Origin: Marisa cornuarietis
Lineage: Eukaryota > Mollusca > Gastropoda > Architaenioglossa > Ampullariidae
Reading direction: 5' to 3'
NCBI GenBank assembly: GCA_004794655.1
Contig: SMMW01000575.1
Coordinates: forward strand, 13,963,001 to 14,027,000
DNA: 64,000 bases
Part shown: piece by piece, positions 40,758 to 53,848 of the stretch
How positions within the stretch are numbered: the first letter of the stretch is position 1
How the letters are laid out: each line of letters begins with the position of its first letter
Program-made: the position numbers and the translations under genes
The notes under the pieces: model-generated
Told to the model about the DNA's origin: nothing
What the model saw: only the letters and a program-made list of their open reading frames with translations
Databases searched by the model: none

Positions 40758-42812
40758 AAATCATATATATATATATGTGTGTGTGTAAAACAATACACGA
40801 AGAGTTACCTTCCATAACTTAAAACATCAAAAGCGTGTGCACGCGCGCTATATTATCTCTGTAATTATTAGCCGAACCAGATGATTGCGTCCCTATCGGC
40901 TGCCTTCAAAGTGAAAGACACCATCGTCTATAACACGCACCACGCGCAAATCTTTCTATTTTTATATTTGTACTCGGACACCATCCAGTGTAAACCACAA
41001 CTGGGCGATAATTATCCGGGCTGTATAATGATCCACAAACTCTTGAAAGACTGGCAAAGACCACTAGAGGACGGAGACTCGTTCTTGTCTGCCCCCTCCA
41101 ACCCCCCACCGTCCCGTCTTTGTAGCGATTGCCAGAGGTCAAACCTCATTTGTTCTCGAAGTTTAAACGAGACATTGGTTAATCTTTTTCTATATCCTTC
41201 TTTTTGCCCTTCGTCGACTGGCTTAGAGCGAGTTGACGTAGCTGGCGTTTGAAACATTCGCCCGCTGAGTTTCAGGTCGGAAAGTCTCTTCAAGCAGCGA
41301 TCATCCGGGTGATCTCAGTCTCTGGCTAGCAGACGAGTTATGTGTGCACGGTTATTATCAGTTACAAGTGCTGCCTCTCGCTCGCTTGTCACCTCCTTTC
41401 GAAACAAAAAAAAAGAAAAAAAAAAAGCCAGGACCCTCGCCCACTCACCCAACCTACCGTTGTTGCTAGGGTCAATCGGCTCGTGCGGCTGGTCTGACGT
41501 CATTCGTGTAACACTTAGCTACGGGCAGGGCCGGTAATCTCGCTTTCCTGTGCAGCCTGTGAGCACACCTGAAGGTCGGGCGCGTGCAGGTTGACTTTTT
41601 CCTTTGAACTGACAGGTAAGAAAGGAAAACAAGGCTCTAGTCATGACTGCTGGCAACCTGTCGCTGTTATGCTTGGATGTTGTGCTACATTTCATTTGCC
41701 GAACACAGATAATGCTACACCGTGAACACGCAGAGTTGTAGGGGAATGGGAGGATAGACATGTACGTATGAGGCGGGCAAAATCAGATTTTTAGAAATGA
41801 GTTTACAGTCTCACCTATAACAGAAAGTAATGAGAAAAAAAGGGCAGAATTTTGATATGGGGTACGACGTGACGTCATAGGCCGGTCTATGTTATTTTGT
41901 CAGAGGTTTGGGGTTAGGGTTAGCGATAGGTTTAGGTTTAGTTTATTAGGTACATTTGGGCAGTTGAGTGGAGCGAGCAGACGACAAATGCCGCGAGCCA
42001 TTTTTGTTATCCCGTCGCGTCTCAAAGCTGTACCAAAAAAAAAAAAAGAGTTCTAGGTTTAAATTCCACCGGTAGAATGTTGGTGTAAAAGCAAATGGTA
42101 CAAAGCAGGGAGGGTACAATGATGTAGACGGCTCATGCGCTGGTACCTTTGAACGTGTGTGTAGTGATATATATATATACTTGTCTTATGTATGTGTGTT
42201 TGTGAGAATTTTGTGTGTCTGGCCTGTGTTCCTACTCGCACACGTTTACGCCTTGTACAGACGAGAAAAAACAACAACAAAAACAAACAAAAAACAAGAA
42301 CGTTCACTGAAGTCGAGACATGTAAATGCCCGAGACTGCTAGCAAGTACTAGCTACAGACAGACTGCAGCCTCCCCCCACAACACTAATTTCTTGACGAA
42401 AACTTCGCCCCACCTCACCTGCAAGTCTTCGCGTGCCAATTAGGTGCGTGCTACCGCCACGAAGTCTCAGTGGAAAAAAAAAACAAATTAAACCTGACAG
42501 CCTCGTTTTTCTGTCTCTCAGCTGCCAACTTCAAGTGGCCAGGAGTGACTGTACATATTTGCTCACCGACCTGTCGGGTGGTCGTGTGCGCTGCACGTCT
42601 TTCATTAGCACGCGACTTCACTACCGCCCATGATAATCACAACTTACGTCTATGCTCAGCCGCTCAGGTTAGTTGTCGAGTGTAAAAGAAACTGGTTGGA
42701 GGAAGGTATGTTATTACGAGAAAGTTCAGAGTCGATGGTGACGTGTTTGAGTCTTGTTTCCGCCAAGTGTATCACTGCAGATACATGCACACGTACTAAT
42801 ATTCTTACGGAT
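40758..42812. other. Intergenic DNA, no gene recognised
   Basis: AT/GT runs occur near 40763-40788 and 42168-42178, and a poly-A stretch near 42034-42047. No coding signal is seen. Confidence 0.4.
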
Positions 42813-42977
42813 GGGGGGGGGGAGTTGGTGTTTTACGCCGAACCAGTAGGAAGCTCTGCAAACAGATGCATCATGCAGAGAAAGTGTGCCCGAGAGGAGA
42901 GCTGAACCCAGGATAGCCAACCTTCACTGTATTGGTGACAGGCTCTAACGGTAACCTTTGCGCCACCGGACCCCCGC
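42813..42977 (-). repeat. tRNA-derived SINE (family 1), antisense copy
   Basis: The G run 42813-42822 is followed by GTTGGTGTTTTACGCCGAAC, a shortened body (the TAGTTGC part is reduced) and a head whose complement contains CGGTGGCGCAAAGG (A-box region) and GGGTTCAGCTCTC (B box). Confidence 0.78.
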
Positions 42978-45900
42978 TTACGCATGGACTAACACGCGCG
43001 CGCACACACACACACACACCCCGAGGCACGCACGCACCCCCTGCCCCACCGCTCAGAATGTTTCATCCAAACGGCAGCGTCCCGCCTTTGATATTTTTAG
43101 GGGGTTGGGGAGTTAGAACCTTTAAAAAACGCACGAAGCACAGGGGGTGCGAAGTCAAAGACAATCCACAGTTAAATGACTAATCACAAACAAAACATGA
43201 CGGTCGGCCAGCGGCCATCTTTGCTGTCAGGCTGTTGGTTCAACAGTAGCGTTGGCTCGTAAACAGTTAAACCAACACCGCCAGGTAAAGCCTCGCAGCT
43301 CGCTTTGTTTTTCGAACGTGGAGCCAGGGCCCAGGCAGCAATCTTCTGGCGATCTGGTCAGCCTCGCCAACACACGGCCTTTTCACCTTCTCCTCCCGCT
43401 TGTGCCATGTTAGCCAGACCTCCTGCTCTGACCTTCAGGCGAGGTGCGTGCTGGACCCCAGGTGTTTTTAATCTTCCGTCAGAGCGCTGCCAACATCCCA
43501 CATTCGTCTGGTTTTCCCCTAGGCAAAAAATAAATAAAATAAAAAACTTCAAACCCCCAACAACCAAACAAACCTAGCTTACAAGAGAGGAGATTTCAAT
43601 GATTTTAAATTTTGTTTGACTCAGTTTTATATAGTTTTGTTTGGAAAAAATGAAATGTGGAAGACAATTTTAAGAGATGCGCGGAATTAAGTCAGACTGC
43701 ACAATAGACAGCAATCGTGTCAAGTAGATTATGTCTATGCTATGATATATATATATATATATATATGATAGCGGATCAAATCTCTCAAAAGAGGAAATTC
43801 AACATGGATCTAAGGTGATTAACTCTTTTAATGGTTGTAGCCATTGCTCTGAAATGAAGAGCACATTCCGTGTTAAAAAAAAACACTTAAGTTTGCCCTT
43901 TGTTCTTAGAACAATGAAACAGCCTGCTTAGAGTACGTTTGCTTTCGACCATGTTTTATGTTTTTTTTTTTTTTCTTAAAGAGATGGAAAACTATTAGTT
44001 TATCTTCTCGTAAACTTTCGGAACATATCCGCGTGATGACGTGGTCGGCCAATCAGAACTCAGTCTCGGATTCTTTTATTCTCATGTGGTGCAATCGAGA
44101 CTTCGGACTAGAGAGAGGACTTCGGTGAGCTGCTTCTGACCTTTCGTACCAACCAGAGGGACGGAGACGTGGCTCACACTTACGCGGCGACGTTCGGTCG
44201 CACGCCTTGCGAAGCACAGGATGCGCCCATCCTTCTAGTCTGATAAGAAGCACCCCCTTTTTTTTTTGTCCGCACCTGCACCCTCTTCAAGTTGCCGTAA
44301 GCACAAACCCCGCGCACCCTCTCGCTTCTCCCCATTGCCTCCGTTGCCCTCGTTTGTGTCTGCTCGAGGCTTGTCCAGATTCGTCTAGGATGCCCAAACC
44401 ACACAACCGACTGTTTCGTGCTGGCTGGTCAAGCCTTTGAATCGCTAGCAGCTGACAGCAGCAGGGGGATTTAAAGAAATTATTTTGAATTTCAATAAAA
44501 AAACGCCAGCTTATTGTTATTCACCTTGCTTACCACCAAATCACGTGTACACAAAAACCAAATTTTGGGTTGCAATATACCAAAGGACGAAAGCATCTGA
44601 GGCAGGCGAGCAAATGGTCTAATTTTAAAAAATGGTACCTACGTAAACTATGTTTACTCATTTCATTTTTTTTACATACGCTACAAGTCATGTGCTTCAG
44701 AGAAACCAGGGAAAGATTCATTTTCTGTGATGTTATTTTTGCCCCAATAAGAAAAGAAAGTATTTTCCAGAGAGAGAGAGAGAGTAAGAGATCACAAATG
44801 TTAATGATAAACATGGAACTATTGAGAAAAATCGATGTTACATATTACAAATTATTTTAAAACGTGGAATCTTTTATTTGCTTACGTCCCCTCGACGTCA
44901 AAGATATCGAATCGTTTTTTTTCCAACAAAAAACGTGATACATGTATTATCCAACAGCTTAAAATGTTTGTTTTCATGACTTCTTTACGTCTTAAAGTGT
45001 TTACACACACACACACACACACACCAACATTATTTGTATTTTCTACACCAGACATCTTGGACTTACAGAAACGCAGAAATACGTTGAGTCCAGCTCCATG
45101 TTGGCCACTCTCCCACGAGGCCATTTGCCCTAATCTTGCAAAACATTCTTTAACCAAGTCAGGCCTATGGCAAAGGTTAAGGCCACTTTGAAGTCTGCTG
45201 AAGCGACCCACACATCTCCCCGCTCGTCGCCTGTTTGGGTTTCTTTCTCAGAGGTCCCTGCATGGCCTTCGCTCCCCGGCTCAGCGAGAAACGTCCCAAG
45301 CCAGAGAGGTCTCTCTACAAATCTCTGCCTAAGCCAAGGGGCAAATGAGTTACAGATAACGTCTTTGTAAATGAAATATCTCAGCAGAGATATTAAAAGA
45401 AAGCAAAGCCAAAAAACATACTCATGTACTGGATATTTATACAACATAGCATGTGACCATTCGTTTCTTCTGACATTCTCTTATGTACTTTGTTTATAAC
45501 TGAAACATTTTTTAATTCTTCCACTCATTTGCCATATTTTCAAACAAAGTAAATAATTCAAGTGGTGGTAAACTGCCGATTTTAGCACAGGATTTCACAA
45601 GCATATTGTGTTTTCTTTGAACCGCTTCTAATTTTGGTGCTCGTAAAAAAGCCTTGTCCCAAGATGCTGCGCAGACCTTGAGTGCACCACCGCCAGCCAA
45701 AGAATTCAGTGAGAACATTGGCTAGAACAAAAGATTTTTTAAACAAAACTTGAAGCAGCTCCTTTTTTCATTTTGAAAATGGGGCAAACGAAAGAAACTT
45801 GAGAATGTCCTCTCGAACTTCTGATGATAAAAGACGTAGACAAAAAGGATGCTGCGACGTTGACTAGCTTTTTGCTTTCGTCTACGCCGAGGACCTGTTT

Positions 45901-46589
45901 TCCCGTTACGTACTCTTTCGTCACTGGCCGCCACAGACGTGCTAAAGTGACGTCACGCAGCTGTCGGCTCGAGTGTCGGATGCCGCTTTCCAAAGTAGAA
46001 GCTGCTGTTATGTTCCTTGCCGATTGACAGGTAGACTCACGCTCCGTCCGCCCTGCCCCACAGCCCATGGGTTTGTCGCTTCTGGCGCTAGACATAAGAC
46101 CGATTGACACACTGGGGTTTGGGGTGACACTGTTTATGCCCGGGATACGTGTGAACGGTGGATTAAATGTCAAGTTCACATCTGCAGTCCGCAAATTCAG
46201 TGTCATATTTTGCTACGATGTTATCTGTGGCAAAACCAAAAGACTATATTTCTATAGTATGAAAAAATTCTACTTGTAGGTAACCGTCTTTAACCATAAT
46301 ATCTTCTAAATAACATTTTAATATTTTGATAACATACGATTCTATCTATGGGAAGTATTGTCAAACGGTATCCCAGAAAGTTATTGTCATGACGTAAAAC
46401 AAATCTTATTACCTGATGGTAAAGAGGAAACGTGATCGTCAAAAAAAAAAAAGAAAAGAAAAAAGGATAACCGCAACGATCTGGTGTTATTGAAGGTAGG
46501 CCTAGGTTGTGTTATGTAGTATGAGTAAATATTCCCATCGACATAGGCTTGTTGGTTGGTTTGGCAGGAAAGTGGTTCCACTTAGGTAA
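42978..46589. other. Intergenic DNA with simple repeats, no gene recognised
   Basis: It includes AC runs near 43002-43018 and 45003-45023, a TA run at 43744-43767 and a poly-T at 43962-43974. The open frames are short or low in complexity. Confidence 0.4.
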
Positions 46590-46745
46590 TTTCATACTTT
46601 GAGGGGGAAGTGGTAGAGAAAACAGGAGAAACCAGCTGACGACTGACCCTACGAACAGGTGTCACATACAGTCTCGAGGCGAGATCTGAACCCAGGCCTG
46701 CAGTGGTGACAAAGTGTTTTAATCACTGTACTGGACGCCCCAACT
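46590..46745 (-). repeat. tRNA-derived SINE related to family 1, antisense, diverged
   Basis: The complement gives GGGTTCAGATCTCGCC (B box) about 35 bases after an A-box-like AGTACAGTGATTAAAACACT region, followed by TGTATGTGACACCTGTTCGT. The segment GGTGTCACATACAGT is shared with the copy at 4957. The typical end block is missing, so the copy is truncated or belongs to a subfamily. Confidence 0.6.
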
Positions 46746-47446
46746 CTACTACGTGGGGCTCGCACGGCGGTCTATCGACGTTTTCTTTTTTTGGTGAAGA
46801 CTGTCGATTAAATTTCCGTTTACTTTCATCTGCCGCTCTCTCACCGTAGTCCCGTCAGTCAAAGTTCATTATACCGGTCCCGTTTGTAGTTGTATCGTGG
46901 CACCCGCCGGCTGTAGAACAGGGTATCAAGTACCCGGAATGGTTGCGATGCGATTCATTCCCGTTGTAAGACCAGTTTATTGAGTCGTTTATGCAGTGAA
47001 TAATCTGCCTCTTGGCACTGGTCAGCTATAAACATATATTGACTAAGTTCTGAACGAAAGAAACATGTTTGATCCTCAGAAATCTCCTAAATGAACAAGT
47101 GGAACCGGTGGATTTGCACGTGCCCGCGTTTGCTCAAATACATACTCATTCGCGCTTACATAAATGTTTTAATGTTTAAAGACAGGAACACAGAAACAGA
47201 CACAAAATTGCTTGAAGACACGCTTACACAAACACGTGTGTGAAAATGACTATAGACAAAAGTGGGGAGGGGGGAAGAATGAGTATGGACAAGTCTTGCA
47301 CGCGGACATATTAGAATGCATGAAGACACTCACAAACACGGGTAAGAGACTACGAGTGTGAAGTCGAGCACCAACGCTCGACATGTGCAGCACGACCATA
47401 CATGCACGTGACCTGACATTTTTTGTCTCTCTCTCTCTCACACGCT

Positions 47447-47448
<2 letters not shown>
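46746..47448. other. Intergenic DNA, no gene recognised
   Basis: Nothing with coding character is visible before the long AC run. Confidence 0.4.

Positions 47449-47539
<91 letters not shown>
47449..47539. repeat. Long (CA)n microsatellite
   Basis: An essentially perfect CA run of about 45 units, preceded by a short CT run (47427-47439). It makes Cys-Val and His-Thr repeats in the overlapping frames, which are not genes. Confidence 0.98.
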
Positions 47540-48674
47540 GCAGACGTTCCGCACCAGACAACCGGACTAATGAACACAGCCCAGCACGTGAAACTTTCCT
47601 CCATCGTGTCATGGAGCCTTTTGCGCTCTTCATCAGTTCCATTTAAGTTGGTCCTATTCACATCCAGTCGCCATGCTTCCTGTCATTTTCAGATGACTAC
47701 CGCCTACGTCCTGTCCTACTATGACTAAGGGCGACGTCACAGTCATGGTCGTCAACACCAAGAAATTAATTTTAGAAGCACACGCCTCTTCTTTATTTGA
47801 TTTATCTTTAAATTTAGATTTCACAGATGTTAAGAATTTAAATTTTGTAGAAGAACCATTTCTAGTTCTCGATTAGACGTTGTTTGCAAACTTACTTCCT
47901 CAAGCCAGGCGAGGCAGACCAGCCTTTCCCCACCTGGTGGTCAACAACAGTGCGACCGGTAAAGGGTGTAGGTCTTGACACCTAGCAGGAGCCGTGACCC
48001 CTCCCCAGGCGCTCTAGCGAATTAGTCGGATTCAGCTCGGCTACCCGTGGATCGTCACTTCCCTGCTGTCTCGTTAGCGGGGTATCGATGTTCTGCGACT
48101 TCTGGGTGGAAGCGGTGACACTTGATAGCATCTGTCTGTCTGACACGGATCAAACGGACTAGCGTAGGGAGGAAAAGAGGGATGAACATGTGTTGGTTTT
48201 TCTGATTGGTTAGGAGAAATAAATATCGAGTAGTCATTGGTTATACAAAACTATATGCCCCCTCCTTTTTTTTTTTTTTTTTGCTTTAAAATTCGTTAGA
48301 CGTCTATAGCTTTCCTAGTCACGGCAAGAGAGTAGTAAAACTGCTTTACCTGTAGTATCTGCGACTGTACGGTGAGTAGAAGAAACCTTTTCATATATTT
48401 TTTTTGGTTTGTTTCTGCTGTCAGAACACGTATGTGGTGATGCGTGTATAGTATGTGTCTATTTGCACGTAAGCACAAAGATAATTTCAACCAGTAATAT
48501 TTTTTTAATTGGTCATCTTTTGTCTCTCTCCTGTTTCTTTCTGCACGATTTTTCGTTCCCTTCTAGAAATATTCGATAGCGCTTTAACCAGAGGCAGAAC
48601 AAAGACTTTCAGACATTCGACTAAATGCCAGGATACATTACACTTGCTCTGCGCGCAAACGTCATTCGCTCTAA

Positions 48675-48733
<59 letters not shown>

Positions 48734-50399
48734 GGCAAGCGTATTCCAGGATCAGGAGACAGATGTGCCTTCCAAACAGAACCTCATATAAATCTCGTCC
48801 AGAGCACTCGGCTATGTCGAGTTTCTTAAAATTTCTTGTAGACAGCGCAAAGATTTCATTCGATCCATTTCTCGACTCTCTCCAAGGTAGCAGAAACTGA
48901 TCTCAAGGAAAAAGTGACTTGCACCCGTCCCCCCCACCCCTATAGAGCACAGACCAACCACCCCAGTTCGTGCGACCTCTGTTGATCAGGTGGAAGCACG
49001 AACCCTCCACCAGTGGGAGGAACGTTTGACGTTATCGCCACCTTTCGTCTTCTCGATCGTCTCTTTTGGAAAGGGTGAAGGGTTGCAGCTTCTAGGTGAA
49101 CTGTTTGGTTGTTTGATCGTGCCACCTGACCGCCCGAAGAGAGGAAATAAATTCTCTTTCAGGTGCTCCTGCCTTGCCAGGAACACGAAACTATCGGAAA
49201 CCCGCAGAAGGGTTGCCGTCGATAGCATTGTTTCCTATCGGTCCAGGCGAAGCGGTGTTGTTGATAACTCACCCGCTCCCCCCGCACTGAATCACACCAA
49301 CCTGCAAAGCCTGTCGTTAAAGGGGATTAGTGGATTAAGCCCACGGTTTCAGTAACTGGAGTGCTGTCCGATGGTCGGGTAAATACTTAAATCTATCTAC
49401 TCACAAAGAATCTCATATTTTTCATACATTTTTCTCTCTTCTTATTCACGTCAGCTATTCTCATCCTTTTTCCTTAAAAAGAAAGCAAGCAGCGGGAACG
49501 TGGTAGTAGAGCCTGGTGGTGCTGATATCATAGCAACACTGATCCCGGTGAGGATTTTATCTGGTGTTGTACACCCGTGAAAGGGGCTCGTCGCATGAAA
49601 AAGTAGACTATCGAGTAAGGTTGAGGTCGTGCGCAGGCTGCGAAATGAAAAAGCGCGACTTTCGGCCAAACATGTCAAATTAGAGATTATTTTAAAAGAT
49701 GTACCCTCAAATCAATAGCAAAATTTATACTTCGTGTATCTTCTAGAAAAAATGTGTACTGATCTCTCTCTCTCTCTCTTACACACACACAGCCTGAAAA
49801 ATTTGTACGAAAGATCCGGGGCATTCATCAAGTAGCAGGAATGAAGATTAAATAAAAACGTATTATGTACGTATTGTTTTTCTAGGTTTGACATGTCGGA
49901 TTGTTTAACAGCTTCTTTTAGAGATTCTTTATGTCAGAATAATTTTTTTTTTTTGGTGATGCAATCGACTATTAAACCTTCATAGATCTTTACGGAGGCT
50001 TCACGCATCGGCATGCGGAAAACACCTGGACAGGAAATCTATGACATCAAAGGACAATTTCTTTGCCTACAAAGTAAATCTGTACAACGCGTTGTCGACA
50101 AAAGACGGTAGTGTTGATACACCTTGACAGTTGTTTGTAGTTTTGCTGATAAACTAAACTGCCTCTAACAAACAGCGCTCTAGCCGCAAGCAAGTCGCTG
50201 AAGAATTCCGCTTACTGAGATGTTCCTCCTGCACACACCCTTCCACTCTCTCCCCCTTAGGCAGCTTCCCCCATCCCCACCGGGTTACATAACCTCGTAG
50301 TCCGCACAATGCAGGATGGGATGGGAATGTTACCAGTTCCTCCCCCCCCCTTCCGCACAAAGACACACTTGTGAGAACCTATACCTCCTTTCTCGCCAT
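47540..50399. other. Intergenic DNA, no gene recognised
   Basis: It contains the AAT microsatellite annotated separately, poly-T runs near 48267-48282 and 49947-49956, and a CT/AC compound run near 49764-49790. No gene is supported. Confidence 0.4.
48675..48732. repeat. (AAT)n microsatellite
   Basis: Near-perfect AAT trinucleotide run of about 19 units. Confidence 0.97.
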
Positions 50400-50850
50400 C
50401 CACCCCGCTGTCTCGTTTTCCTGTCGTTACCGACCGACAGTCGGCGTCTCGCGACGGCAAAGGTGTTACCTGGCGGAGTGAGGGTGGTATGGGGCATGCG
50501 CAGTCAACGTACAGCCAACTACATGTAGGGAGGGCAAGGGAGGGAAAAAAAAAAAGAGGCGGACCACAGAGGCGACGCACATCACACGCGCCGGCGGCCG
50601 ACCGCAACCGCACGCAGCAGACAGCCTGCGGCCAGACACGAAACAAGCGACGCGTCTGAGACGCAAATGTTCCGCGCCGCGCCGCTCACTCGCCGCAGAG
50701 GTCCCGACTCGGGTGAGAACCGCAGCGGCCTCTTGCTTCGTGCTGGAAGTGAGAGGCGACGAGGACGATTCAAGTCAGAGATCGCATACACGAAGGTGAA
50801 GCTTACAAGGCTCCCAGCCGAGGCACTTGTCGTTTGCACTGTTGTCCAGG
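50400..50850 (+). promoter_or_regulatory. CpG-dense block, candidate promoter / first exon
   Basis: CpG is markedly denser than in the flanks: roughly ten CpG per 60 bases at 50581-50700. A possible donor (CTCGG|GTGAGA) occurs at 50711, following a short frame from ATG 50667 in a good start context. It lies about 4.9 kb before the protocadherin signal-peptide exon on the same strand, so an untranslated first exon of that gene is a reasonable reading. No TATA box or transcript evidence is visible. Confidence 0.35.
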
Positions 50851-51952
50851 CTGCACACACCAAGCGACATTGTGACTCGAAGATTCCCCTTGCGATTCTT
50901 TTTCTGGATTATCTCAGAGAGAGGTTTGTCATTTTTTTAAAAATAGGCCTAAGATATTCGGTTTGCACCCAGTACTTTTGTTTTTGGTTGGTTTCTTTCT
51001 TTGGGAGACAAGAGTAAATGATCACGAATCATCAATTTACCAGCGTTTGTCTAAATATTTAAGAGTCGCATTCTATTGCAGTTTTCAGCCCAGTTTTGGC
51101 GACGACCTCACGAAATGCGAATTTCGACCATGAGATTTGATGATATATATATTATGATAAATGCAACTCTTTCGCCGTAGACCAATGATTAGTAGGCCTA
51201 TCTACCGAGACTTACCTTTATTTATCATGACCACATTTTCTCCAAGGAAACTAGCCATAATCTAAGACTTATTTTTGACAAATCGAAATAGCTTTTCCTC
51301 CTTAATAGTGTACTACTCAAAGAAACAACCCTCGTTCTCGCATCTCACTGGTTGGGTTACTTTTTTTTCCTGTCGCGATTTTACAAACCAAAACTCTATC
51401 TTTAATGGCAACTTTATAAAAAGTGTACGTCCATTTTAATGAGCAACTTACATATTTGTTTCCTCTATCCCTAATTATAAAATAACATTTAAAATTTATT
51501 TTTTACACGAAACGATATGTGCACGAGTCTAAGTTTATACAGCATTCAAGGGTGGCAAGGGTATGAATTAAATTGAAAAGATGAATGTTAAACAAAATCG
51601 TCTTGTGTCTTTCCCCTGGCAGTTCCTTTCTCTACTTCGCCTCAAGCTGCTGTGTTCTTGGTATGAAAGGCAAAATAAGACACAAGGAGCGAAGTTATTC
51701 CCATGTAAATACCCCCAGGCCACGTCTCGGGTTAGCACTGTTGTTCTAAGGCGTCGAGATCCTCTAAGTGTCGAGCTTGACCGCCTACGAGTTAACAGGA
51801 ACTGCACGGGTGTACATCAATCAGAAAGCTTTTGCCCTCCATGGTACATCAGCAGCAGTAGCTGATTCCTACCTGTTAGCTTTTTAGTTCTGCAACCCAG
51901 TAGGTGTCTTGGTCTTAATGTTTGGCGTCCTACGACCCCTCTGGATCAGCAA

Positions 51953-52028
<76 letters not shown>

Positions 52029-52616
52029 CATTTAAATTTGAAACAAAAACCAAAGAAAAACATCGCCTAATATCGACAATTAAATAAACCAAAATTAATA
52101 AAGAAAAGCTAAACTACACCTGCTGTAACAATACTCTTGAGGTCTGATTGGAGCGCAGTGTGCATGCGTCACACCGCTGGCTGGTGACGCCCTCGACTAT
52201 GACGCATGAAGCTGCTGCAGGAACGCGCTGCACGTCGCTTGTGTTGACGAAATCAAATCCACGGCAATGTGAGCCGCGTCCCCTTGACTGGCGGTTGGCT
52301 GCAGCAAGGAGCGGCACTGCACACAGACAACTCGCAGTGTTGATGTTCGGAGCTGTTTGTTTAGCATCTGGCTTTCGCTCACAGCTCAAGAGAAGATTCA
52401 GAATACGCTTAACTAGTCTGTACGAAAACTCTTTTGCACATTGAGGACAAGTGAGAGATTGCTCTCCCTTTTTTCTCCATCGTTCTCATGTTTTATTTTC
52501 TAACGCACACACACATGCGCGCGTGCATGCCTGTACGTGGGTTAAAAACCTACCCATTGTTATGTACACCACATCAAATCTGTTAAAAAGAAGTCAGCAA
52601 CAGCAAAAACGATATA
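50851..52616. other. Intergenic or 5' intronic DNA, no coding signal
   Basis: AT-rich sequence with an AC microsatellite at 51956-52025. If the CpG-dense block is the protocadherin promoter, this is its first intron. Confidence 0.35.
51956..52025. repeat. (AC)n microsatellite
   Basis: Perfect run of about 35 CA/AC units. Confidence 0.98.
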
Positions 52617-53848
52617 CAGTGAAACCTCGGTTTTCGTTGTTTTCCGTTATCGGCGGTTTCGGTTTTCGTCGATTTTTTTCCCGTGAAAAATTGCCTCGGA
52701 TTTCGTCGGCGTGCCCACGTGAGCTCGCTGCTAATTTTGGGAAAACAAAGGGCGACCCTCGCGTTCTCCTGCTCAGTGTGGCGGTGTTTCTCGTGTGAGC
52801 ATCACCTCGCGCGTCTAACCAAACAATTCCATTGGTTTCCAGTGGTTTTGTACTTTTTAATTGATTGCCAGTGTTCATACTACAAATACTTGTAACGTAA
52901 GTTTCGGTCTACTGAGCGCACCCACTAATTTTGAAAAAAAATCTTAATTTTGTTCACAAAAAAGCCGCACTGGTTTATAGGCCGCAAATATATATATATA
53001 ACATTAAAAGCTGCATTTTGTCTCGTTTTCGGCATGATGAGGGTGTGTGCTTCAGTAACTGATCTGAATGCTTCCATTGTACGCGGCTTTGATTAAAAAA
53101 TATGAACAGTTAACACTGTAATAACGTTAACACTAAATACTTTAACATGGAACTCATCGAAAAATTAATCGGAATCTGAATAATCCGCAAACAAGCCGCA
53201 TCACTGTGAAAGCCACAGGGTTTAAGGCTGAGGACAAAAGTCGCTGCTTATTAGTCTGTAAGTTACGGTAAATGATTACTGCGTGGACAGTCTTCAGTCA
53301 GTTCGGTATAATGTGTTTATTTTGCGTTCTTCAGTTTCAAAATGAACGCAACGCATGTAAGAAGATCACACGTGCTCAAATCTCACTGTTGTTGATGAAT
53401 GTGACGATGATGATGATGATGATGTCCATTTGTAATGCGCAGGTATCCATTCAGAAGAACTGTCCCTGTTTAGTGTTTCCCTTACTAATAAGTTAACCCT
53501 TTCTTTTCAGCTCCATCTTGGGACCAAAGAAAGTTGTTATTACCAGTTTAGGCAAGACATAATACTCAGGTCATCAGTTGTTTCACTTCACAAAAAAGAT
53601 CTGATATCAGTCATAAAAACTTATTGTACTTCCCAAACCAGCAGGTCTTTACATTAGTCTTGTATATACATTTTATATTAGTTTCTTATTAGATTTTGTA
53701 TTAAAACTATATTAATTCTCTATAAAATGTATTTTGGTATGTATTTTGGAGTGTATTTCTATTCATATGGAATTACTTGCCTCGGTTTTCGTCGATTTTG
53801 GATTTCGCCGATTGTTTTCGCACGGATTATCGACGAAAAGGCTTCACT
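52617..53848. mobile_element. Tigger/pogo-like non-autonomous DNA transposon
   Basis: The left end reads CAGTGAAACCTCGGTTTTCG just after TA. The right end reads CGACGAAAAGGCTTCACT just before TA. Complementing the right end gives AGTGAAGCCTTTTCGTCG, an inverted match to the left end with its first C lost. CAGT...ACC ends with TA duplication are typical of Tc1/mariner-superfamily Tigger/pogo elements. Subterminal TTTTCGTCGAT-like motifs are repeated at both ends (52666, 53780 and 53829 on the complement). No transposase frame survives in the ~1.2 kb interior, so the element is non-autonomous or decayed. Confidence 0.7.

Noticed and set aside
41930..41965. TTAGGG-like telomeric repeat (GGGGTTAGGGTTAG and GGTTTAGGTTTAG)
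   Set aside because: Only two near-perfect units with degenerate neighbours; too short to call an interstitial telomere.
47250..47728. ORFs with long Cys-Val or His-Thr repeats
   Set aside because: They are translations of the CA microsatellite at 47449-47539.
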